Assembly: GCA_033060915.1 (NCBI GenBank)
Contig: CM065380.1
Span: 46,310,001-46,374,000, forward strand
Direction: 5' to 3'
Origin: Euryodendron excelsum
Lineage: Eukaryota; Streptophyta; Magnoliopsida; Ericales; Pentaphylacaceae
DNA length: 64,000 nt
The notes beneath the pieces are model-generated. The model did not search any database and was not told the DNA's origin. It saw only the letters and a list, made by a program, of their open reading frames with translations. The position numbers and the translations under genes are program-made. The stretch's first letter is position 1. Each line of letters begins with the position of its first letter. Shown here piece by piece: positions 34,970-43,420 of the stretch.

Positions 34970-35490
34970 AACTCTATACAAAGCTAAGTACAGCTGGAAA
35001 AGAAAAAGAATGGACAAAGATCGACGGAAGGAATACCTCTCGAAGCGCAGAAACCCGTGAACAGACGAGACAATGTCCACCAAAGTGAGCTGGCAGGGCC
35101 TCGCTGCTCCGACAGACAAAAAGACTCTCTAAACTCTCAAATATGCGCGAGTGAAATGAGAGTGAACAGTGAACAATGGCCTTTATATAGAGAACTCGGC
35201 ACCGATCGATCGGCTCTCTAAACCGATCGATCGCCTCGCGGACCAATCGAAATGGAGCGCCACCGATCGAACGGCCGATCGATCGATACCGCTCCCTTTC
35301 GATCGGTGCGGTAACAACCCCGATCGATCGATCGCAGTCGTCACCGATCGATCGCCCGATCGATCGCAACGTACACGATCGATCGGCCGATCGATCGGTT
35401 TGGCCCACCGATCGATCGCAAAAAAAAACAGCTTCTCTGAAGTTCTGCAGAAATTCTCAGAATGGTTCACAGAATCATGCAAATGGTGTG
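34970..35490 (-). promoter_or_regulatory. Candidate internal promoter and leader of the third ORF (element 2)
   Basis: On the minus strand, from 35,470 leftwards, there is a CTGCAGAA...CTTCAGAGA module, then a cluster of CGATCGATCGG palindromes (35,196-35,416), then CTCTATATAAAGG (TATA box, 35,181-35,189), then a ~210-nt leader to the ATG. The same modules in the same kind of arrangement (CTCTGAAGTT/CTGCAGAA, CGATCG cluster, TATA) form the upstream part of the element's LTR. A T-rich tract ending TTTTCCAG (AG at 34,994-34,995) resembles a 3' splice site just before the ATG. Function is inferred. Confidence 0.5.
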
Positions 35491-35546
35491 CCCCCCCCCC
35501 CCCCCCCCCCCCCCCAACTGGAATCATGCCATGACCTCAAGGCATG
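35491..35546 (-). other. Hairpin plus G25 tract between pol and third ORF (element 2)
   Basis: On the minus strand CATGCC-TTGAGGTCAT-GGCATG (35,525-35,546) is a 6-bp stem with a 10-nt loop. Nine nt later comes an uninterrupted run of 25 G (C on the plus strand, 35,491-35,515) preceded by AGTT, like the true polypurine tract AGTTGGGGGG at 32,127-32,139. The equivalent in element 1 is at 18,435-18,474. Confidence 0.55.
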
Positions 35547-35697
35547 AAGAAAATGGAATAGTAAAAGAACAACGGGGCGGGCGGGACTCTCGGGAATACA
35601 AATGTAGACAACTAACTACCAAAAGAAAAGAGAAAGAAACCTAGAAAAAGAAAAACAAAAGAACTACTCCTAAATTATGAAACACGACAAACTAATG
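35547..35697 (-). other. Spacer between pol stop and hairpin (element 2)
   Basis: T-rich on the minus strand with repeated TTTTCTTT words; no ORF. The matching spacer in element 1 (18,316-18,434) is also T-rich. Confidence 0.4.
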
Positions 35698-37731
35698 TCA
35701 CTCAAAAGACGGTGGATCGATGAGATCCACACAGTCCAACTCCCCTTGAAACGTCTCAAAATACGGCTTTAGCCGCTGGCCATTTACCTTAAATGCCGAG
35801 CCATTCGTGAGGTTTTGCACCTCAATGGCTCCATGGGGAAAGACTTCTTTAACAATGTATGGCCCAGCCCACTTACTCCGCAATTTGCCCGGAAAGAGAT
35901 GCAAGCGTGAATCATACAATAACACTTTTTGGCCAACTTTGAAAGTTTTTCGAATGATATGTTGGTCATGAAAGTGTTTCATCCGGGCCTTAGCAATTTT
36001 TGCATTTTCAAATGCATCATTTCGGAGTTCATCTAACTCATTGAGTTGGAGCTTTCGGTGGGTACCCGCAACATCAATATCCTCATTACATTGACGAATC
36101 GCCCAATATGCTTTATGCTCAATTTCGATGGAAAGATGACATGCCTTCCCGTACACAAGTCTATAGGGTGATGCGCCAAGAATGGTTTTATAGCCCGTGC
36201 AGTATGCCCACAACCCATCGGTCAATCTAAGAGACCAATCTTTCCTATTTGGATTGACGGTTTTCTCTAGAATGCGCTTAATTTCCCGATTGGCCAACTC
36301 AACTTGCCCTTGCGTTTGAGGATGGTATGGTAATCCAACCTTATGGACCACACCATACTTACGCATTAAAGACGCAAAGGGCTTGTTACAAAAATGTGAA
36401 CCGCCATCACTTATCATGGCACGAGGCATGCCATACCTACAAAAAATGTTCTCTTTCAAAAATTGCAAGACCACTTGGTGGTCATTGCTTCGGGTGGCAA
36501 TTGCTTCCACCCACTTTGAGACATAATCTACCGCAACAAGAATAAAAAGGTACCCAAACGAGTTAGGAAACGGTCCCATGAAATCGATCCCCCAACAATC
36601 AAATATTTCCAAAATAGTGATGGGGTGAAGAGGCATCATGTGCCTCTTAGAAAGTGTTCCTAACCGTTGGCACCTATCGCAAGCTACACAAAAAGTATGT
36701 ACATCCTTGAACATGGTGGGCCAATAGAGCCCACATTGCAAAATTTTGGTCGTGGTCTTCTTGGAGGAGAAGTGTCCTCCACAAGCATGAGAGTGACAAA
36801 ATTCTATCACTTGTTGGAATTCGTGGTTTGGGACACACCGGCGAATGATTTGGTCCGGACAATACTTAAACAAGTGGGGATCATCCCACGAAAAATAGCG
36901 CACATTCCGGAAGAATTTACGCTTGTCAATGGATGACCATGTGGAAGGAACCTCACCGGTGACAAGGAAGTTCGCAATGTCCGCAAACCAAGGGATTGAA
37001 ACTTGCTCAACGGCACTCACATGCATGAGATGCTCATCCGGGAAGTGCTCCTTGATAGGGGTTGGGTCCATGGCTTGCCCATTTAAGGGAAGCCGAGACA
37101 AGTGGTCCGCAACTACATTTTCAACCCCTTTTTTATCACGCATTTCAATATGAAATTCTTGGAGCAAAAGTATCCATCGAATGAGGCGCGGTTTTGCATC
37201 GGGTTTTGTGAGGAGATACTTTAGGGCCGCATGGTCGGTGTAGATGATGACCAATGACCCAATCAAGTAAGATCTAAATTTATCAAGTGCAAAAACCACC
37301 GCAAGGAGTTCCTTCTCGGTTGTGGTATAGTTGATTTGAGCTTCATTGAGAGTTCTAGAAGCATAATAAATGACATAGGGCTTCTTGTCAACTCTTTGTC
37401 CTAGGACGGCCCCCACGGCATAGTCGCTAGCATCACACATTAGCTCAAATGGAAGAGACCAATTGGGTGCTCGAATGATTGGGGCGGTGGTCAAAAGTCC
37501 CTTTAACTTGTCAAAAGCTTGTTGACAAGAAGATGTCCACTCAAAGGGAACATCTTGGGACAAAAGATGACACATGGGCCTAGAGATTGCACTAAAACCC
37601 TCAATGAAACGCCGATAGAAACCGGCATGCCCAAGAAATGATCTAATCTCCTTCACACACGTTGGGGCGGGCAAATTTTTGAATGAGTTCAATTTTTGCT
37701 TTATCAACTTCAAGCCCTTCGGCCGACACAA
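35698..37731 (-). pseudogene. pol: RNase H and integrase part of pol (element 2)
   Basis: This open frame of 677 codons continues pol after a frame change near 37,672-37,680. The first ~20 residues are out-of-frame; true homology begins at [23 protein letters not shown]. RNase H has D100 (MCDAS), E139 (TEKELL), D166 (YTDHAAL) and D209 (ADHLSRL). Integrase has a zinc region (HSHACGGHF about 313-321 and CVACDRC 348-354) and a DDE core of D383 (GIDFMG), D442 (SDGGSHF) and E478 (QVELAN), with the usual 35-residue gap between the last two. A KWAGPY (GPY/F-type) module is at about 620-626. All catalytic residues are present, so only the upstream lesions disable it. No chromodomain. Confidence 0.9.
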
Positions 37732-39478
37732 TATGCCCCAAAACTATACCACTTGTAACCATAAAATGACATTTTTCCCAATTGAGTACAAGGTTACTCT
37801 CCTCACATCTCATCAAAACTTTTCCTAAATTACCAAGACAACCTTCATAAGTATCCCCATATACGGAAAAATCATCCATGAAGACTTCGACAATTTGCTC
37901 AATCATATCGCTAAATATGCTCATCATGCACCTTTGAAATGTCGCCGGTGCATTACATAGCCCGAAGGGCATACGTTTATAAGCATATGTGCCAAACGGA
38001 CAAGTGAATGTTGTCTTGGCTTGATCCTCAAGGGCTACATCGATTTGATTGTACCCCGAATATCCATCTAAAAAATAATAGAAAGCCTTACCGGACACCC
38101 TTTCTAGGACTTGATCAAGGAAGGGTAAAGGGAAGTGGTCCTTTCGGGTCACATTATTGAGGCGGCGATAATCAATGCACATTCGCCACCCGGTTTGCAC
38201 ACGGGTTGGCACTAACTCATTGTTGTCATTTCTTATCACCGTGACACCCGATTTCTTAGGCACCACTTGGGTCGGACTAACCCATTTTGAATCGGAGATG
38301 GGGTAAATGATACCCGCATCTAGCAATTTTAAAACCTCACCTTTAACCACTTCCTTCATGTTAGGGTTCAATCGCCTTTGCATTTGACGAATGGATTTAG
38401 CCTCCTCTTCTAAAAAAATACGGTGAGTGCACACAAGAGGACTAATCCCATGAAGGTCGGCGATAGTCCATCCTAGGGCTTTTCTATGTTTCCTAAGCAA
38501 CGCTATCAACCCTTCCTCTTGGCTCCCAGACAAGCTAGAGGAAATCACAACCGGGTATGACTCCCCATCCCCTAAAAATGCATATTTTAAATTGGAAGGC
38601 AAGGGTTTCCTCTCGGGAATGGGAGGCTTCTCCTCCGAAGGAATCGGTTTCTCGGCACTAGGGTGGAGGGGTTCAAAAGAAGGGGTCCATTTACCCACAT
38701 GTAAACACTCCTCTCTCGCACCCTCTAAATGAGACAATTCACTTAACACCATGCCCTCACTGTCAAGTGAAGCATGCGGTTCACTTCTCACTAATGCCCT
38801 CTCCAAAGGGTCCTCAAAACTCTCCCGCTCAAAGTGCTCTTGAACTATGCTCTCTATGATATCTACCTCCCAGATATCCTCACATTCCCCCTTTTGTTTG
38901 GCAACCGAAAAGATGTTAAGCTCGAAGATGGTGTTGCCAAAAGACAATTTCACTAACCCATTCCTACAATGTATGATGGCATTGGAAGTAGCTAGGAAAG
39001 GGCGTCCCAAGATCACAGGAATTTGGTTGTGAGCTATGCAACTCTCAACAGGTTGGGTGTCTAGGACAATGAAATCGACCGGGAAGCAAAAGTTATCAAC
39101 TTGGATGAGAACATCCTCGATGATACCTCTTGGAACCTTTATAGAACGATCCGCCAATTGCAAGGTAACACGAGTAGGGCTCAACTCTCCTAGGCCAAGT
39201 TCCTTATACACTGAAAAGGGCAAAAGGTTGACACTAGACCCTAAGTCTAACAAGGCACGATCGATCTTGGTGTTCCCAATGGTACAAGAAATAGTAGGAC
39301 ATCCGGGGTCCTTGAATTTCGGCAGGGTTTTACATTGCAAAATCGCACTTTGGTTTTCATTCATCATGGCGGTTTCCTTGACATGCAACCTTCGCTTAAA
39401 AGTGCATAAGTCCTTCAAGAACTTAGCATAAGAAGGTATTTGCTTAATTGCATCAAGGATAGGGATGTTGACCTTTAC
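37643..39478 (-). pseudogene. pol: Protease and reverse transcriptase part of pol (element 2)
   Basis: From the first ATG after the stop (39,418) the open frame is 591 codons, and homology extends upstream to the TAA at 39,479-39,481. Protease: LLDLGSS with D58, and PVILGRPFLA at 134-143. RT: IYPISDSKWVSPTQVVPK (about 371-388), WRMCIDYRRLN, LDGYSGYNQ with D451, PFGLCNAPATFQRCM, and FMDDFSVYG with D515 and D516. The frame runs out after [14 protein letters not shown] because one extra T (minus strand) follows an A5 run near 37,675; protein homology then continues in the other frame. Confidence 0.9.
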
Positions 39479-39602
39479 TTATTTAAACACTTCATAAATT
39501 TCCGCATTTAGAAGTTCATTCTTTGGTTTGGTCAACCTTTGCGGGAAGGGAGCATGTTTGACTATGTCCCTTCTCTTATCCCTCTCACTTTCACTCAAAA
39601 TC
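39479..39602 (-). pseudogene. gag-pol linker with frame change and stop (element 2)
   Basis: Continuing from the gag frame, a run of 12 G on the minus strand (39,621-39,632) is followed by a change of frame; the conserved text LTKPKNELLNAEIYEVFK lies in the new frame and ends at TAA (39,479-39,481). Element 1 has glutamine at that codon (FKQVKIN), so the TAA is a CAA-to-TAA mutation. After it, VKVNIPILDAIKQIPSYAKF continues in the same frame into pol. Confidence 0.75.
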
Positions 39603-41432
39603 TCAATGGGATTGGCTAAGCCCCCCCCCCCCTTCTCTCGGCTCTTTTTCCTCTTTCTCTTTTTCTCTCTCTCCTTGACCAACACTCTTCCTAGAAGTCT
39701 CATCCCGAGGTGGGATAGTTTTATCAATGGTCTTTCCACTTCTAAGTGTGGTTATGGCTTGCACTTGGTCATGACTTGTACTAGGGTCACTCTTACCCTC
39801 GGTTATGTGCACTTGCCTCACCGCCGGGTTAGGTTGAGGTTGAGCCGGGAATCTTCCCGGGACATTTTGGGTCAAAGCTTGTGTCAGCGTAGACATTTGC
39901 TTTTGGATGTCCTCAAGTAACCTATAGTGTTGGTCTAGCACTTTTTCTTGTTTATCAACTCTTGAACTAACCCCCCTCATGTCATTGGCAAGTTGGTAAA
40001 CATTGTCCTCTATGGGCTTCCTATGGAGGGGTTGGTATGGCCTTGGTTGATTTTGGAATTGGGGCACGGGTGCTTGTTGGTAAGGTGGAGGTGGATGTTG
40101 TGGTGGAAGTGCTTGTGGAGGTGGAGGTGCTTGGTATGATTGAGGGTTTTGATAACCTCCTTGATAGTTGTGGGAGTTTGAAGTCCCTTCATTGTTCTTC
40201 CACCCAAAGTTGGGATGATCTCTCCACCCCGGGTTGTATGTGTTTGAATAGGGGTTACCCCCTCCTCTTGAATATTGGCCAATTGCATTAACTTGGCCGT
40301 GCAAAGCCTCCTTCACACCCGGAATGATTGGGCATGAAGCGGTGGTATGGTCCAAGGTTTCACACACAAGACAACATACTTCCCTCAACTCCTCACTCTC
40401 TACCGATTGAACTTTTTTCACCTCAAGAGCCTCTAATTTTCTTGCTAAGGTAGCCACCCTAGCATTGACATCATCAACTTCCTTGAGTTGATATCTTCCC
40501 ACCCCTTGTTGGATTGAGCGACCCTCGGGATTTTGGGTCCCGGTAAGTGCCCACTCTCTAGCCTTATTTGCCAAGTTATCAAAATAATCGTATGCCTCAT
40601 GGGGTTGCTTATCAAAAAACGTCCCCGCACACATGGACTCGACAAATTGCTTGAGTTGGGGTGTCAAAGAAGAATAAAATGTGTTGATGACGTGCCAATC
40701 GGCGAAACCGTGATGGGGGCAAGAATTTAAGAGGTCTTTGAACCTCTCCCAACATTGAAAGAAAGTTTCCCCCAACAAAGGAGAAAACTGTGAAATTTGC
40801 CTTCGAATGGCCTCGGTTCTATTTTCGGGGAAAAATTTGCTCAAAAATTCCCCTTGGAGAGTAGCCCAAGAATGGATGGACATAGGTCGCAAGGAATTGA
40901 ACCAAAGCTTAGCTTTGTCCTTCAAACAAAATGGGAAGAGTTTCAACAAAAATACTTCCCTTGGGCATGAGTTGTCCATAGCAATTGAACAAGCATCCTC
41001 AAATTCCTTAAGAAAAATGTAGGGTTGTTCCGAATCCATCCCATGGAATTGAGGCAACATTTGCATCATTCCCGACCTAATGTTTAGAGTGTTGTGATGG
41101 GGCGGGAAAACAATGCACGATGTTGGTGCTTGCCTTGGTGGGTTTAGGTAGTCCCGGAGAGTCCGTATAGGGGGAGCCGCCACATCGCCATGATGGCTCC
41201 CTCTTTCAAACTCCTCATGACCTTCCGGGTGGATTTGGACATTTGGATGCAAGGGTTGAATGTTAGGTAAGCCGGGTTCATTGGGATTTGCCATTGGAAT
41301 GAAACCTAGGTCGACCACTAAAGGTAAGCTAGGTGTTGGTGAAGATGTGCTTGTGCTCTCAATGCTCTCTATCCTCACAAGGCGATGATGTTTGTCCCGC
41401 GTGAAATATGACATGCAAGAATGAATGCACAC
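39603..41432 (-). CDS. gag: gag polyprotein (element 2)
   Basis: This 609-codon open frame encodes the structural protein that forms the retrotransposon particle. Residues about 140-300 form the plant gypsy gag core (FLLKLFPFCLKDKAKLWFNS, FFPENRTEAIRRQI, SLTPQLKQFVESMCAGTF). A zinc knuckle CX2CX4HX4C is at C354, C357, H362 and C367. A proline/glutamine-rich tail (about 430-475) and a lysine/glutamate-rich end follow. The last residues (GGGGLSQSH) are read through the G12 tract and are probably not native. Start MCIHSCMSYF matches MCIHTYMSYY of element 1; a later Met (FIPMANPNE, residue 47) could be the real start. Confidence 0.88.
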   Translation of the reverse strand: MCIHSCMSYFTRDKHHRLVRIESIESTSTSSPTPSLPLVVDLGFIPMANPNEPGLPNIQPLHPNVQIHPEGHEEFERGSHHGDVAAPPIRTLRDYLNPPRQAPTSCIVFPPHHNTLNIRSGMMQMLPQFHGMDSEQPYIFLKEFEDACSIAMDNSCPREVFLLKLFPFCLKDKAKLWFNSLRPMSIHSWATLQGEFLSKFFPENRTEAIRRQISQFSPLLGETFFQCWERFKDLLNSCPHHGFADWHVINTFYSSLTPQLKQFVESMCAGTFFDKQPHEAYDYFDNLANKAREWALTGTQNPEGRSIQQGVGRYQLKEVDDVNARVATLARKLEALEVKKVQSVESEELREVCCLVCETLDHTTASCPIIPGVKEALHGQVNAIGQYSRGGGNPYSNTYNPGWRDHPNFGWKNNEGTSNSHNYQGGYQNPQSYQAPPPPQALPPQHPPPPYQQAPVPQFQNQPRPYQPLHRKPIEDNVYQLANDMRGVSSRVDKQEKVLDQHYRLLEDIQKQMSTLTQALTQNVPGRFPAQPQPNPAVRQVHITEGKSDPSTSHDQVQAITTLRSGKTIDKTIPPRDETSRKSVGQGEREKEKEEKEPREGGGGLSQSH

Positions 41433-41909
41433 ATAAGGTTGGACCGATAAGGTCGTTCAGCACATCATACACAATTCCCTAGGCCGGACAACGGCTTTTT
41501 TTCAATTCTAGGCCGGACAACGGCTTTTTCTCAATTCAACTCCGTACCTCCAATCTCCACATACAATAAGCGTACCACCAATTTGAAACTTTCACACACT
41601 ATCCTAACTCCACTAAATACTCCCGAAGAGAGATAATTTCTTAACAAAAATGCAATGCAATTATGTTATATCAAACAAAAGAAACTAGAGAAAAAAAGAA
41701 ATAGAAAATAATCCTAAAAATAAAACACCTTAAGGGAAATGAGAGTGTACCGGGGCCCGAAGCCCGTAGATGCTTCCCTTGGGGGTGGTGATGAAATCCA
41801 CCCTTTTTGTGTGTTTTTTTTTTTTTTTCTTTGCTTGCTCTTCTTTTTTTTTTTTCAATTTTCTTTCGCAATCCTTAGCTTTCGTCCGGTGTAGCTTTTG
41901 CCTATGAAT
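41433..41909 (-). other. Leader of element 2 with twin hairpins
   Basis: Untranslated region between primer site and gag. Twin GCCGTTGTCCGGC hairpins (4-bp stem, TTGTC loop) lie at 41,483-41,495 and 41,512-41,524, 29 nt apart and 50 nt before the gag ATG. The matching pair in element 1 is at 8634-8676. A-rich runs on the minus strand (about 41,816-41,860) lie nearer the primer site. Confidence 0.55.
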
Positions 41910-41927
41910 TCCCCGGCAATGGCGCCA
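41910..41927 (-). other. Primer binding site, tRNA-Asp type (element 2)
   Basis: On the minus strand TGGCGCCATTGCCGGGGA lies 5 nt after the LTR end. It is complementary to the 3' end of plant tRNA-Asp(GTC) with one mismatch (A for G at the eighth base). Confidence 0.85.
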
Positions 41928-41932
41928 AAACT

Positions 41933-43415
41933 TGACACGCCTCCAGTTGTGCTTCAACTGGAGCCACTCCGCAAGGGCACGGAGGTCGCGCTTGTAGTAA
42001 AACCGGAGGATCCGGTGTCGTTCTCTCCCAAGGAAATTCTGCAAATATAGCAACAAAGCTCAACTAGCACGGGTACTTATCTTAATGGATTGCAAATGAA
42101 AATTCTTAACATAAAAGAGACCGAAAATATGTTGGTTTTGAGATGATGATGGTTATATGCTTCATGCAATAATTTAGTGACTATGAGAAAACAACAAAAG
42201 CTAGTTTTATGTGATTAAGGAGAAAAGCTTGGACATGGTTGTTTTGATCCACCAATTCACAACAAGGGTTTCCAATGAGAGGTTTTATAACTCAAATCAA
42301 GAATCACACCTTGGATTCTTGATTCGGAAAATGTCGGCTATAAAAATGTGGGTTTTGTTTGATTGAGCCTAGAGAGAGAATATATAATTGGTACCCTAGA
42401 ATCAAACCTTAAACATGTGCAATACCTATACCAAATGTTGATTTGTGCATAAATATTACCAAAGGGTTATGAATCTAGGTTTTTCTGATGAATTTCATAC
42501 TAAATCAAATGAAACCATATAATTTTGAGGATATGACTTTGAAGTCCATACAACCCATTTTCAACCCTTTGAAGATCCTTGATGGGTCTTCACAACCACA
42601 TCCAAGGGGTGTTTAGCTACTAGAATCCATGTTAACTAACATAAAAAGAGACAAATCTACCATTAAACTATAAAAAGCTAGTGTTTGGTTGCCAAGAAAA
42701 TGAGAGAAAGTGCCAAGAAAATGATGGAAAGTTGCTAGAAAATGTAGAAAATCATTCACTTCATATATATATCAAACATTCACTTACAATGATCCAAAAG
42801 CAATAAATGACATTAAATACAAAGCATTAAGAGTAGATCTAACCAAAAACCTTACAAGATAACAAAAATCCACTTTTGGAGCCTTCTTCCCGTCCAAATT
42901 GCTGTAGAAAATACCCTATATCACTCTTTGTCTCGAACAAAAACTTTTATACTCTGCAGAAAAACAGAGCCTGTACACACCGATCGATCGGCCGATCGAT
43001 CGCCCGATCGAACGGTCAGGGCGATCGAACGCCCGATCGATCGCAAAACCGACCCCTCTGAAGTTTGCTTCTGTATCGTCTGTTGAGAGGATTCCGACGT
43101 CACCGATCGAACGCCCGATCGATCGAAAAAACGCCCTCTCTGAAGTTTGCTGCAGAAGGTTGAACAGAGCATCACCGATCGATCGTAGGATCACCGATCG
43201 ATCGGCCGATCGAACGTTCCGTGGACCGTTCGATCGGGCGATCGATCGGTCATGCTCAAAATTGCCCATTTGCCTTAGTTTAAGCTCCAAATCCTGCAAA
43301 AAGTGTACAAAAAGAGTTTTAATGCGTTTTAGGAGTTAGAATACTAAATTAACACCAAATTTAACTATTCAACTAACAATTTAAGCCAAAAGATTACTAT
43401 TTCTAAGGGTAATCA
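41933..43415 (-). mobile_element. 5' LTR of element 2
   Basis: This 1483-bp LTR has the same ends as the 3' LTR and about three substitutions relative to it. It keeps 32 bp (43,213-43,244) that the other copy lacks; this block includes CGATCGAACG and its inverted repeat CGTTCGATCG around a 10-nt spacer. The palindrome cluster spans about 42,980-43,252 and lies upstream of the TATA box. Confidence 0.92.
42944..42951 (-). promoter_or_regulatory. TATA box of element 2 LTR
   Basis: GCAGAGTATAAAAGTTTTTG on the minus strand lies just downstream of the CGATCG cluster. It should set the start of the genomic transcript about 30 nt further on. Confidence 0.7.
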
Positions 43416-43420
43416 ACATG

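Larger units (their letters stand above)
30676..43415 (-). mobile_element. Element 2: complete Athila-like Ty3/gypsy retrotransposon
   Basis: The 12,740-bp element is flanked by the direct duplication ACATG (30,671-30,675 and 43,416-43,420). Order on the minus strand: 5' LTR (41,933-43,415), tRNA-Asp primer site, leader, gag, protease-RT, RNase H-integrase, an inter-ORF hairpin and G tract, a candidate internal promoter, the third ORF, 3' UTR, polypurine tract and 3' LTR. The LTRs differ by about three substitutions plus one 32-bp block, so insertion was recent. Gag and the third ORF are open, but pol is broken in at least three places. Confidence 0.95.

Noticed and set aside
35491..35515. 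25-bp poly-C as a plain microsatellite
   Set aside because: It may have grown by slippage, but its position after the hairpin and its AGTT-G(n) context match the polypurine tract, so I treat it as part of the inter-ORF signal.
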